DNA of 64,000 bases from Ophiura sarsii (Eukaryota; Echinodermata; Ophiuroidea; Amphilepidida; Ophiuridae): contig CM069447.1 of NCBI GenBank assembly GCA_035610835.1, positions 19,130,043 through 19,194,042 of the forward strand, in the 5' to 3' direction. Below, in pieces: positions 10,551-22,293 of this stretch; position 1 is the stretch's first letter; each line of letters starts with the position of its first letter. The notes below the pieces were generated by a model. It saw nothing but the letters and a program-made list of their open reading frames with translations. It had not been told where the DNA came from and did not search any database. A program made the translations under genes and the position numbers.

Positions 10551-12354
10551 ATTATATTTTATTCTTGAAATGAGGAAAAAACAAGACGAAAAAAAGAAAA
10601 GAAAATTATATGTTAAATCATGTTTTCTACACAGCATGTTATCACATTGTACTAATATTATAAAAGAATGTCTCATAATGTACGATATCTATATTAACAT
10701 ATGTGTATTATTAGTTAACACTTGTTGAGATGAAAATAAAGACTACACTACCTTTATGAGGTTAAAAGAGAAGAAGAAAAAATATCGAAACCAAATATTT
10801 TAGGACAATGTTGATGATTGGCAAATAAATTGACGAAGTCATCTTTTGACCAATTATATATTTTATATCAAAAGTTATATGAGGACCTTGGATTCCGGAA
10901 TCTGTTCCTGCAATTGATTTATCTTGCATTGTTTTCGAAATAGAACTATCGAACGCCAAGCGGACGAAATCCCCTGCGATTTTCACAAAATATCGGCGTA
11001 AAATCGCTCAAACACTGAGCTTTCGAGTAAAAGAAACAAGCATTGACGTGTACGAATAAAATTATGATACTAAAGAGACAAAGTGTACGGTTCATAATGA
11101 CGTTCCTGCTATCATTTTACGACTGACGCTTAGAACTCAAATGATTAGTATAGCGTAGAAGCAGCAATTGGTCTGTAATAATGTTGTCAATGAAATTCAT
11201 ATATTCTGATATCAACCTTTGAAAATATAGATCAAACACTATAGAATTAATGTAAAGTCATCCTCCTTTCCCCCTGATCAATGTTGAGTCACCCAACTTG
11301 CCAACCGCATGCCCGTGCCCTAGCAACATTGATTGGTGGGGGAGGGGTATGTGGAAGGGTAATTTTCATGCTATCATAAATAAATATGTATTTTCACATG
11401 ACTCTAATAACGCGTGCTATAGGGTAATAACAAGGTGCAAACAAGGATCCGTGTTCGAACACATTGATTGCTATGTGATTGTAGTTGGCTTATCGATATT
11501 CTTAACTCGCCTCAAAAAGTAACCACTGCTACAGTATATTGAAGACTGTTGGATAATGTGAAGGATTTCTATACAATCACCATACCTTCATCCTTTCGTT
11601 TGTTTAACCTTTTTATTCGGTCTAGCTAGTACCGCAGTGCTGCAGAATCAGCCCTTTTATGGCAAAAGAATGTATCTTATATGTAGTTTCCTAACAATAT
11701 ACTTCCTTTTAACATGATGAAAGTTACCTTTTTTCTCAAAAATTCATGTAGTGGTAAAAGGCAGTATATTACTTTTATTGTCTTTACAAGTTGCAACCTT
11801 TTCCTAAGTGAGGATTGTTGAACCAAGTTAACATAATCCATGTTAAAAGGAAGTATTTCATTAGGAAAGCACATATAAGATACATCCTTTTGCCATCAAA
11901 GGGCTGTGCTACTCAGGTCTTGTGAACAAATCCTTTTTCTACGAAAAGCTACTTCTTTTTTCGAATAGTAAAAAAAAAAAATGAGTTTCAATTTCGAGAT
12001 CGGGTCAACTTCTAACCATTTACAATCTTGCACACCGCTTTTAAACATGTTATTTCCTGTACTGACTATTCTAATACTGCGCGAACTAATTTAAATGGAA
12101 CCAAATACAGATTTTACATGATTTTAAAAGATTCATTATTTAATAAACTAGTTTAGTAAACTAGATTTAAAATGACTTGCCCTTAGATGCCCATAAAACA
12201 ATAACAAGACAAACACAAGAGAATGATTTGAAGGACTGGCTGATATCATAATATTGGAAGGTCCCATATGTCGCAAGAGGAAACCGGGATTTAAGCAATA
12301 AGACCGCACAGAACAACTTATGTACTAGTCACTCATACGTAGGAGACATACGCA
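10551..12354. other. AT-rich sequence with one C/G-rich hairpin
   Basis: LINE 3' flank and AT-rich DNA with no gene seen. At 11262-11350 an imperfect hairpin (CCCCCTGATCAATGTTG against CAACATTGATTGGTGGGGG) resembles the central hairpin of the 267-bp elements at 16029 and 18782, and may be a diverged relative. Confidence 0.45.
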
Positions 12355-12545
12355 CTATTTTATATTATTGGTATTTTATTCAGAAGCATCTCGTGGCCCG
12401 CAGGCCAAATTACATGCTAATATACAATATTAAAATTACGATATAAAAATGACAATTAACAACATCAAAATATTGCATTGAATTGAGGCAACTGGGGGAA
12501 AAGCCCCCCCTAGTGCCACCACGGCTTAATGCTAGTTTTCAATTC
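12355..12545 (-). mobile_element. LINE 3' UTR remnant
   Basis: On the minus strand GGTGGCACTAGGGGG ... GCATGTAATTTGGCCTGCGGGCCACGA ... GAATAAAATA is seen. A T-rich tail with TGGCC-(T/C)GCGGGCCACGA ahead of an AATAAA-like end resembles the 3' untranslated regions of CR1/RTE-like LINEs in marine invertebrates. No coding part remains upstream. The assignment rests on resemblance only. Confidence 0.45.
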
Positions 12546-13736
12546 CCCAAAATATGTTTGAAATGCTACAAATAATGGAAGAGGGTTATTTATTGATTTA
12601 TCTCAAACATTTCATAGATATTTACGTATTTTAATCCCTCTTAAGACGAAGATAAACTTCTTGAGTAAATCAATGTTAAGAATGAAGTCAAAGGGACTTT
12701 GATGAAGCCCTTACGGTTCCGTTCCCTGTATGTTATCCAACTTTCTTGACCACTGCTTTGATGCTTTATCCAGGGTAATAAATCATCCCCTCGTACACCA
12801 GTTATCTGATTTATGCCACACCTGATAATATCAAAGATGAATTATGACAACAAGTTATAGGTTTTGTATCAGATTTGGTTTGTATGGTTACACTACAGTT
12901 ATTTGTCCGTAAAACAGTTTCAATTATGAGTTTGTAAAATTGGGTTTAAAAACAAACATTTTGACTGGTCCTAAATACTCTAGTAATGATATTCTCACAA
13001 ATCCCACGATGCAATGCGGTATATAACTACTGCAAGCCTAAAACACCACAGAGCTCTGCTTAATTATTCGACGTGCTTTTCGATGGGAACGAACTGTGCC
13101 CCTTTGGATATTGCTACAACGAGGTTAGCGTTTATTCCGTATAGAACAACACTTAAAACTGAGTGCTGATTGGTTCTAACAAATACGCACATCCCCGGTC
13201 TCTAAGCACTTTGATAGCAATGTCTAATGTCAACACTACAACACCTTTTTTCATACAAATTGGATAATTTGGTTTATTGAGATAAGTTGTTATCAAGCTA
13301 GCGAGGATGCGCGTAATGCGGCGCGCCGGTCATCGCTAATACAGTATAATAGAGAAGCTCATCCCAAATGAAAGAGTGAAATAAACACATAATAAGCCGC
13401 GCTGCTGTATACAAAAACAAGGATCCTCACCTAATGTTATCATGTTTGAAAAATAGTATAAAACAAAAGAAAAATATAATATAAAATAAAATACAAAAGA
13501 AAATTGTTTACGTTTTCAAAACGTGATTTTTTAGAGCCTCACCTAATTTCCTCACTTTTGATGAATAATAAAAAAACTAACGAAAATTCAACATAGAATA
13601 AAATACAAAGACATTTACGTATTTTAAAGTGATTTGTCCTCACTCAAAAGTAATACAATACAATTGATATGAAATACTATTTTCGCCCTAACGTAATAAT
13701 GAGTGAATAACAAAAACCTGTTAAATGTACCTGTTA
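12546..13736. other. Unannotated sequence
   Basis: No coding or structural signal stands out. At 13430-13660 AT-rich text repeats AAAATAAAATACAAA-type words and CCTCACCTAAT twice, at 13428 and 13536. Confidence 0.45.
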
Positions 13737-13825
<89 letters not shown>

Positions 13826-13893
13826 TATTATTATTATTATTATAATCCTAATAATAATAATAATAATAATAATATCACTAATAATAATAATAA
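13737..13893. repeat. (AAT)n microsatellite
   Basis: About 50 trinucleotide units with a strand switch in the middle (AAT to ATT and back near 13825-13850). Poly-Asn and poly-Ile frames here are artefacts. It is followed at 13907-13941 by TAAAGCGC...GCGCTTTA, an 8-bp inverted repeat. Confidence 0.95.
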
Positions 13894-14396
13894 TAAACTG
13901 GATTTATAAAGCGCCTTTCCAAGATTGATCAAAGCGCTTTAATTTCGCTGTCACTGGTGAGTAATCAGAATCAGATCGCATCAACTACATGTAGGGTGCT
14001 GCCTATACAAGCGCAAACTTATCCGCAGAAAGATTGTAACATCCACCATTTTTCAGTGGAGCTCCCCCCAAATTCCATTGGGTGAAGGAAGTTTTTGATA
14101 ACTGAAAGGTTTTTTTAGTGAGGTTCCAAAACATCACTCTCTTTTTCTCTCCTTAAATCATGCCATGGCTGGCATTCATGTGAGCCACAATTTTCGACGA
14201 TGGATTCAGAATTCAGATATTTTATATGGAATGTAAAGTTATTTTTGGCCATAAGTTTGACATTTTATAGCACAGCTTGAAAGATTGAGGCTTGAATGAC
14301 TGAAACTAGATAAGCCTGTTTACTTGTTAAAGCTTCCCCTTGGTACCGGGTAGCACTTTAAAAATTAAAAACTTCTAGACGAACAAATTGAATTGC

Positions 14397-14710
14397 TTAA
14401 AGGGGCATTGAAAGATAGGAGTGCGCCGTCAATTTTCCTTGAAATCAGGTTTTTTGCACCTACGTAATACTAACTACCATCTAAAACCATTTACCTTGAT
14501 TCGACGTATATCGGGTAAAATGTCACGATTTGGTATCAGCACCACTCGCCACATAAATTGCTTCAACCGAATTTGTATCTAGCGCCATCATTCAACCATG
14601 TTCCTATTAATTATTACACTTCAGGGTTCCTACGTACCTTATCTATTGAAACAATTCCTTTTTTTTCTTCACAATTTCATTATCTCGGCAATCTCTCAAT
14701 ACCCCTTTAA
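14397..14710. mobile_element. TTAA-flanked miniature element (TTAAAGGGGCATTGA ends)
   Basis: Left TTAAAGGGGCATTGAAAGAT and right ATCTCTCAATACCCCTTTAA are complementary with three mismatches, bounded by TTAA at 14397 and 14707. The unit is 314 bp with no coding capacity. A similar start (TTAAAGGGGCATTGAGAGAT) recurs at 52764 without a visible partner. Confidence 0.8.
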
Positions 14711-14796
14711 TATTCAATTGCTGAGAGCTGCAGGAAATCATAAAGGCGCTCAAACTGTCAATAGCGACAATAACACAAAAGAGCACTGGTGTGTGC

Positions 14797-15060
14797 GATA
14801 GTGCGGTAGTAAGGCAATCGTATTAGGAGCATAATAATCGCGCTAGTTTACGCGATAGCGACAATCAATAGCGACAATAGTAAAGTAGAGCACAGGCGTG
14901 TGCGAGCAGTAAAGCAATCGCATTATGATCATTATGATTGCGCTATTTACGCGATAGCGACAATCAATAGCGACAATAGCAAAGTAGAGCACGGGTGTGT
15001 GCGATAGTGCGAGCAGTATAGCGATTATAGCACAAAAGAGCACGGGCAATTAGGTGCATA
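14797..15060. repeat. ~99-bp tandem repeat, about 2.5 units
   Basis: GCGATAGCGACAATCAATAG recurs at 14852 and 14951. Each unit continues through GTAGAGCAC(A/G)GG(C/T)GTGTGCGA and ends in ATT(T)ACGC. A degenerate half unit lies on each side. The minus-strand 68-aa frame is a shadow. Confidence 0.85.
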
Positions 15061-15444
15061 TAATCGCGCTATTTTACGCAAGCAAATTGTCACTTGCTAC
15101 AATAGCACAAGAATTGACTGCGCGAGAGATTTGTCAAAATCTATTTTATTTGTGAATCTATATGACGTAATTCTCGGGGGATACAGTAGTCATTCACTGG
15201 AAAGTTCTACACATCAAAATAGTGTTTACGTGAGAAATCCAAAGGAACTTGAAGCGTATGTCACACTTAGAGTCATCTTATCTGCCAAAAGTTGAAAATG
15301 CCACCACAACTAAAAAAGGTGCTTTCACAAAAGATATATTATGCCTCAGGGGTTTTGTATTTAGGTGTTAGACTGTGTTTTTTCTTAAATTTCTTATCCT
15401 CATCATGGAATATCTCAGTGTTCATTCCCTCCTTTCTGCCGGCT

Positions 15445-15660
15445 GACCTTGTCCCAGAGATCTTTTTATCCATATATCCCTAGGCCTACTCTCTGGAACT
15501 GCCTCCCTGAGGAAAAAAAAATTCGTTGTTGCTTTGGCTTTCTTTATTTTTTTTTGTCTGTCCATTTTTATTTTGTCTGGTGTATTTGGGCATCCTTTCA
15601 ATTTATTGCTTGTCAATATTGGGTTTTGCCTGGCATCACTGCCGAATGTTATAAATGCTA
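15445..15660 (+). pseudogene. Possible LINE 3' coding scrap
   Basis: The frame gives RSFYPYIPRPTLWNCLPEE. S-F-(F/Y)-P ... W-N-x-L-P is a common box near the C terminus of jockey/CR1-like ORF2 proteins. Nothing else in the frame is diagnostic and the following text is T-rich. It could equally be chance. Confidence 0.25.
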
Positions 15661-16028
15661 ATTAGGCATAGCTGTGATTGTTGTTTTCCAGAAGCGTAAT
15701 CAGTAGCATCTTCAATTATGGGGAGTGAGCGAGTAAAGAAACAGGGCTGTAATTGGTATGTCAATGTATCTGGGTTTGTCGTCTCATTTATCTCAAAAGA
15801 TTATCAGGGGAACACGACTTCTGACAGGAAATACCGCAATGCCCTCAGGCCCCCTTTTGTTACGCCACAACTAATCTCAACATTTTCTCAGATGCGAGAA
15901 ATTGTGACACCATCATCCAGTGACGTTTGACATTTGATTAATGGAAATCATACTGACGCGTGGTTCTGAACCAATAAAAATGATCAAATTTCACATATAT
16001 CGTCGTTTTAATTGGATGGCTTAACCTA

Positions 16029-16295
16029 CAATCCTGGAAAAAAGTCTTGGAACACTTGCGTGTGATTAACGGAAAAGTGTCATCCCCACTCCCCCGTACA
16101 ATGTTGACCAAGGCCAGTGGCTCCTGCAGCTTGCCAGAGTGTCCCAACATTGATCGATGGGGGGTGGGGAAGTAAAATCTCATTTGAACAATTTCCGTTT
16201 ATAACAGAAGACACTAAGTATCAATACATGCACACAATACCCAGCACGTGTGCTCAGCTCAGCGTTCGCGTTCCAAGGACTTTTTTCCAAGATTG
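16029..16295. mobile_element. 267-bp TA element, copy 1
   Basis: Bordered by TA (16027-16028, 16296-16297). Ends CAATCCTGGAAAAAAGTCTT and CTTTTTTCCAAGATTG are inverted. A central C/G hairpin (CCCCACTCCCCC ... GGGGGGTGGGG) spans about 16083-16173. Same length as the copy at 18782, with only a few differences. Tc1/mariner-type by target site. Confidence 0.9.
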
Positions 16296-16297
16296 TA

Positions 16298-17328
16298 TAC
16301 GCAGATTGCAAAAAAAATCATCTAAATTTGGTTTTTCTATCACATCTCGAAAACTAAATGTCACATGTATCTCAAATTGCACAGTATTTGGCAGTGGACC
16401 ATAGGCTTGGCAACCCCAGCATTTTTTTTTAATATAAAGACATTCATTTAATACGGGAACATTCAGTGAAACCAATTCCCTATACTAACTAATGCATTTC
16501 GAAGATGTATAATAATTGGCCATTATTGCAATGCATAATGTGGCGTTTTCAGATACTCCTACGAGAGTTATTCATGTATTGTCAGATATGCAAAAGAGTA
16601 TCTAAAAGTAACGGAATCTATATGTGGGGTTGAAAGTAACACAAATAATTGTAAAACAACTTAGGCCTACTTGTAAATAACTATCTTCAGTAGATAGCAG
16701 TAACTTCTATTTGACAGATTCGACAGCTATCTTTCGTATTGCATTAACGGGTTGTAATATAATAATAGATGCTCATCATTCATATGCCCATCTGTTAGTA
16801 TGTATTTTTTGATTTGCGGTCGTTGTTCTGCATCACGTGTGTTGCAAAGGGACGATGAATCCCCCGGCCCAATAATCACCAAGAAAAAATGCAAGAAAAA
16901 CACCTTTTTTCAAAACACCTTTTTTCCTGCTCGAATGTTCATACGTACACTTTTTTGGCTGTTTTTATTAAAAAGAATTTTTGAAAAACTACATTTGGAT
17001 TTAGTTCTACATGTCCACACATTATTATTAACCAACATTTTTGGCTCAAATTGTCAAAGGGTGTTTTTGCCTACAGTTTTTGGAATTTATTTTGAACATT
17101 TTGAAATTGCTGGTATTTTTTCCCGACACGTTATTCACAAACCCTTATTTTATGGATTTTTTCAAATATTACTTTTTTCTTACACATTTTTTTTCTCAAA
17201 ACTGTTGGCATTTATTTTTTGGAAATATTTGAAAATAATTGGAATAACAATAGTTGGACATGGTTGGATGATGAGTAAATGTTTCTTCTTACTCCACAAA
17301 TTATAAATGATAGTCAGTAAAAGAAATT
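16298..17328. other. T-rich sequence, no gene supported
   Basis: A 168-codon plus-strand frame at 16800-17306 is rich in Phe and Leu because the DNA is T-rich. No signal peptide with a following domain or membrane-family motif could be recognised, so it is not called. Confidence 0.45.
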
Positions 17329-17402
17329 GCACATCCAGGATTTGAACCTGGGACCTCTGGATGGTTATAGACCAGCGCTCTATCAACTGAGCTAATGAGT
17401 CA
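17329..17402 (-). pseudogene. tRNA-like pseudogene or SINE head
   Basis: On the minus strand a 74-nt tRNA-like sequence is seen. The D arm is perfect (GCTC/GAGC around AGTTGATA) and the T arm is perfect (CCAGG-TTCAAAT-CCTGG). A box (TAGCTCAGTTGATAGAGC) and B box (GGTTCAAATCC) are near consensus. Only about 4 of 7 acceptor pairs form and the anticodon arm is two bases too long, with TATA in the loop. It is therefore probably a decayed tRNA or the 5' part of a tRNA-derived SINE. Confidence 0.65.
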
Positions 17403-17635
17403 GATGAGTAAGCACGACGATAATATTATCTATAGGCCTTCAGTTCAATCCCATCCTCAAAAACAACCCAAACAACTAAATAGGTGAATACCTAAACCAT
17501 TTAAGTAATATATAATATACGTGAATACATAAATAAACCATTTAAGTAGTATATTTTATTTTATTTATTGATTAAAATAGCGCTGCGATAAATGAATTTA
17601 GCTTTATTCACAAAGTAATCATCAGACGAGTTGGG

Positions 17636-17960
17636 ACGATAATGGTAAAGTGTATGGTAAAGTGTATGGTAAAGTGTTGCCTTGAAACGCGTGTTCATTG
17701 AACACTTTACCGTCGTTTCTATAGTATAATATTAGTATACATATTTTGTTTTCATTTTAAATGGTAAACTGTTATCAAAATGCGTAGATGTGACCAATGC
17801 GGCTTATATTTCGGAGTTACAACATGCATGATTGGTATAGCTAACACATATGCATATCTTGATAACTCAAAGGCAGTATGAAAAAACGTTTAATTGCCTA
17901 TTTTAAGCAAAATGTCCCAATGGTAAACTGATGGTAAAGTGTTGGTAAAGTGTGTGACAC
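17636..17960. repeat. GGTAAAGTGT motif cluster
   Basis: ATGGTAAAGTGT occurs three times in a row at 17641-17680, inverted (ACACTTTACC-like) at 17700-17712, and twice more at 17930-17955 along with GGTAAACTG. The paired clusters look like sub-terminal repeats of a small element, but clean ends were not found. Confidence 0.55.
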
Positions 17961-18020
17961 TTTGCAATAATACATTACTATAACATGTATAATAAAACAA
18001 ATCCACGCTTGTGTAAGCAC

Positions 18021-18122
18021 TGACCGCTTGGCCTAGTGGATAGGAGCGTTCGTTGGCACCCTCTACCTGTTTATAGCCTGCTTGGCGTTGGTTCGAGTCG
18101 CTTTCATGGCGTGACTTTTTTT
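18021..18122 (+). other. tRNA-like pol III unit
   Basis: An A-box-like TGGCCTAGTGGATAGGAGC (18029) and a good B box GGTTCGAGTC (18090) are spaced about 60 bp apart and followed by a run of seven T (18116-18122), a pol III terminator. The spacing suits a class II (Ser/Leu-like, long variable arm) tRNA relative, but acceptor pairing is poor. It may be a tRNA-derived SINE promoter. Confidence 0.5.
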
Positions 18123-18185
18123 CCTTTTTTCTGTTATGAGCTATAGGAATAGTATTGCAAATAAACGTTTACTGCTCGGCAAATG

Positions 18186-18424
18186 TTAACACTTTCAACG
18201 CGGCTATTGGTTTAACCACGGTACAAAACAGATTTGTCTAACTTTTATGTCTATCTCAATGATAACTAGACAAATAATAGGCACGTTTGTACTTATTTGA
18301 ATGCATTTCATAAGGTGATTCCAAATATTGGTAAAATGACATTTAATAATTTTGACATTTTTGAAACATTTTGTGCAATTTTGGATTGTCGTCTGCAGAC
18401 GCCTGTCGCGTGGAAAGTGTAAAT
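18186..18424. mobile_element. TTAA miniature element (CACTTTCCACGCGGC family), inverted copy
   Basis: Left TTAACACTTTCAACGCGGC; right GTCTGCAGACGCC..CGCGTGGAAAGTGTAAA, where the final TTAA has decayed. Compared with 21904 and 32501 it lies in the opposite orientation. The minus-strand 95-aa frame overlapping it is not a gene. Confidence 0.8.
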
Positions 18425-18781
18425 GTATAGTTTCATATTTCAAATAACAAACAAATAGGCAATGTGATAACATTATTAAAAGTATAAACATGTTAATTTC
18501 TCAGCAAGAACTTTATACTTTTGATTTATTGATTTATAAACATCAGATTATTACGCGCGGGATCAAGAAACGGGTCAAATTGTAGTGAAATATGACATAC
18601 ATAATTGTTTTCAGTGACCACTCCCTAAATAAAATTAATTCCCTGTCATCATTTTTATTATATTTGTGATGCCCCTATTGTTTACTCAAATCGTGTGTAA
18701 TATGAGATTCATACGACATTCGGTTTTTGATTTATGACAGAAAAACCAAATTTAGATCAAATATTTTGCATTCCTCTTATA

Positions 18782-19048
18782 CAATCCTGGAAAAAAGTCT
18801 TGGAACACTTGCGTGTGATTAACGGAAAAGTGTCACCCCCACTCCCCCGTACAATGTTGACCAAGGCCAGTGGCTCCTGCAGCTTGCCAGAGTGTCCCAA
18901 CATTGATCGATGGGGGTGGGGAAGTAAAAATCTCATTTGAACAATTTCCGTTTATAACAGAAGACACTAAGTATCAATACATGCACACAATACCCAGCAC
19001 GTGTGCTCAGCTCAGCGTTCGCGTTCCAAGGACTTTTTTCCAAGATTG
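18782..19048. mobile_element. 267-bp TA element, copy 2
   Basis: Flanked by TA (18780-18781, 19049-19050) with the same ends, length and orientation as 16029-16295. Differences include one C/T at the first C run and compensating single-base length changes in a G run and an A run. Confidence 0.9.
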
Positions 19049-19050
19049 TA

Positions 19051-21903
19051 GTATGCTTTTGTTCTTCTTCGGCTTATTCTTGACATTTGGTAAATAAAGA
19101 TGTACTTTTCCATAATTACCTTTGTATGTATCATTTCATACCAAAATACACTTTAAAGCTAACAGCTTAACACAACAAAAGTATATAAAGACAATAAAAC
19201 AACACAAAAATGCTACGTGTTAACAAGAGATAATAAAATGAATACAGAGAGGACAGGACAAGACATGACAAGACAATATAGACATGTGAGAGAGATATTT
19301 ACAAAATTATGCAAATTCCCCGTGAATTTTCGCATTTTTCTTGCGCAGTGAGTATGAAACCGAATTGATCTAAAGCCCCTTTCACGTACACTATGCATAT
19401 ACTCTGCTGGTCCGTCCCGCCATACACGTTACCATTGCATTGCTTCTTTAATAACAGTTTTACTAATTTCTAGTTTGATAAGAATACACTGAAAAATAGA
19501 ACAGAATGTAGGGTGGCTCAATGATCTGCATACGGCACTACATGTATAGAATTGTGGAGGATACTCGTGAAAAGGCCATACGACTATAACGAACGATAAA
19601 GCATGCATTAGTGTTTCATGGTTTAAATCCAAGTAGCAACTAATTATAATTAACAGTTTGTTTTTAAGTTAAGTTTGTTCCCGTGTTTAGCCAATCAGAG
19701 GCCTTGTCTGGTTACCATAGCAACCAGATCAAAATAACGCGCATTTTCTGAAACGCTGTCACCTAAGCTTCAATTCGATATATGACTCTAAGGGGTAAGC
19801 CCACGGTAACATTGAGAAAATATGTTTCCAAAATGTGTGCATATAACATATAACACCACCCCCCCCCCCCCAAAAAAAACAAAAAAAAAATCCATTAGAT
19901 TCCATAAATTCGTTCGTGACCATGTGACTGGTTGATATAACAGTGGTGTGAAAATAATCCGCATCTGGCATCATGCACACCACTAGTGGCAACAGGTTCC
20001 TGAAATAAGTTACTGAATTCAGGGAACTTATCTGCTATCTTTTATTTGGCGCTGATATCAATTATGTAGCATGAATATTTACCATATTATGTTTTGAAGA
20101 TTTTAAACTAATTTTACTAATTTCGAGTATGATATTTCGTTCTGGGGGTATATTTGTTGTTGCTTTTAACAAGCTTACAGTATCCTTTTATACCATTTGG
20201 AAACTGTCCACTCCCACAATGCCGAAATACTCCCACAATGTCACAATCGTACTCACCCCTACACCCACAATGTACCTCTTGTAAACACACCCCAACACCC
20301 CGACACCCAAACAAACAAACAAATTAACAAACAAAGATCTAGGACCAAATTGGTGCACGTTGATGTCACTACCATCAAATACCACAACAACAATAGCGGA
20401 AAACCCAAAACTCAAAAACAAAGACGAGCACCATCGTTAAAGAATAAGAACTTGAAATGAAATACTGCTTTAAAATATTTACTCAAATATTCTCCTGACA
20501 TGCCTGAGGGAGTTTTTATTTAGAGACAATAATAATGTATCGTTATCAAGTTTCAGATATAATTATTCACCTACGGGAATTATCGATAGAGTCAAAAATA
20601 TGTATTATGTTTGAGAAAGTAAATCAACATGCTGTATGTTTTATTTATACTGTGTCTTGTATAACAATTATTATTCGTCCTTTGGTATGTTTGACGGTGG
20701 CATAGTAATAACACAATTATTACTGGCATTGGCAATAAACATTCAATGTTTTGATGAAACAGATAAGCGAATCAATGCAAATAATGTTTGTCGTGTTCTC
20801 TTATCCTCCTATGAAACTAAAGATGCACTCCGATTTCATCTTTTCGGCAAGGTGAACAAACGTGCGTGTTGAACTTGTTTCAAAGAAACGAATATTCTCT
20901 CGTTTACTAAATACAATCTTTTGCTCCTTTCTCTCTTTATTCAATATTATAATTCTTCATTTTAATTCAATTTTAAGAGATTCCATGTTTCTATTGGTTA
21001 ATTATAGTCACTGTCATAATGCGTTGACGGGAGTGTTCGCGTGATTTGTGGTTGTTCTCGCGGGTTTCATGTCCAAATGCCTGATACGCACGAACAACTA
21101 ATACCGATGCATGCATGCACGTTTGGACAGGACGCGGGTTCGTTTTTTGAAAGCTTCCGGTACGCACCTCCAGGTTTACGCATGTCCGCATGAATTAGTG
21201 GAATGTTTCAGTTAACAAAAAACGGTGAAATAAGAGAGATTCGGGGTAATAACTTCACATTTTACCTTTTGCTCGATACATTTTGAAGACTAAATTGTTG
21301 ATGAAAACAAAATATTCTCGCTACTAGTTTTACTTCTTATATGACTATGGCTTCTCACAGTACTAATGTAAGGTGAGATTATATATCAAAATATAAATTT
21401 TTGCAGGCCTCTTATTTATATTCTGAGACATACGGCCGAGTGCACCAAACTTAATAGGGAGGTACCTAGTAGTTATGCCCTAACTGTAGCGTAAATTACT
21501 AACGATGTAATTTTGAGAGGAAAACTGGCGAGTAACACCAGAAGAGTAACTAGCGAGGTACATATCCACATTAATCAGCATCGTCCCCTTACACAATTAA
21601 TTGTCGCATGCGTCAAATGTGTGTACATGTATCAAACAGCAATCATATTTACACGAATGGTGTTCCGTAGAATTACAAAAAATGTGTCGTCAGTTGCTAT
21701 GTCAAGCGTTGATTTAAATAACATGAATAATGCAACATGTCATACCACGTTCAGTCGAGCAATGAAAGAAACATTTCAATCAAGAATGTTGCTTCCATAG
21801 TATACTAGTACTTTATCAGTAAATAATTAGTATTCGTAAAAAAAGAGTATCAATCTTTGAGCTTAATATTCTTCTTTTGAATTAACATTTGCATAATCTA
21901 TAA
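19051..21903. other. Unannotated intergenic DNA
   Basis: No exon was recognised. It contains a C run and A runs at 19858-19890, CA-rich simple sequence (20250-20340), and the possible regulatory pair at 19691-19724. Open frames of 60-95 codons lack domain resemblance. Confidence 0.45.
19691..19724. promoter_or_regulatory. CCAAT box plus X-box (RFX-like) pair
   Basis: CCAATCAG at 19691 is followed by GTTACCATAGCAAC at 19711-19724. The latter fits the RFX X-box half-sites GTNRCC and RGYAAC with a 2-bp spacer. CCAAT next to an X-box is seen in promoters of ciliary and MHC-type genes. No adjacent exon could be identified, so function is conjectural. Confidence 0.35.
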
Positions 21904-22121
21904 TTAACGCTTTCCACTCGGCAGGCGTCTGCAGACGAAAATGTCAACATTATTGAATCTCATCTCTATATTTGGAATCACCATGAGAAATGCATTAAAA
22001 GAACTACAAACATGCCTAGTATTGGTTCAGTAATTCCTGCGATAGACTTTGAAAGTTGGGAAAGGTTTCTGAAAAATCTGTTTTGTAATGGTAAAACTAA
22101 TAGCCGCGTGGAAAGCGTTAA
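21904..22121. mobile_element. TTAA miniature element (CACTTTCCACGCGGC family)
   Basis: Starts TTAACGCTTTCCACTCGGC and ends GCCGCGTGGAAAGCGTTAA; intact TTAA at 21904 and 22118. Carries GCGTCTGCAGACG just inside the left end. At 218 bp it is the cleanest copy and defines family size. Confidence 0.9.
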
Positions 22122-22293
22122 GGCTAACAATTTTTTAGGAAATTCAAACAGTTTCCGTATCAACCATAGGCATTATGGCTCTTTCTCATCTGATTTCGTT
22201 ATGCAGATGTTAGATTCAGATATGGTTTCTATTTCAATAATTATTCATATTATCTCCTACATTCCTGTAGTGGAAGCGGAAATCCATCTGAAC

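Noticed and set aside
13703..13928. Poly-Asn and poly-Ile open frames
   Set aside because: Translations of the AAT microsatellite in two frames, with no other sequence content.
16800..17306. 168-codon Phe-rich frame
   Set aside because: T-rich DNA gives Phe/Leu/Ile-rich peptides by chance; no recognised membrane-protein motif and no supporting splice structure.
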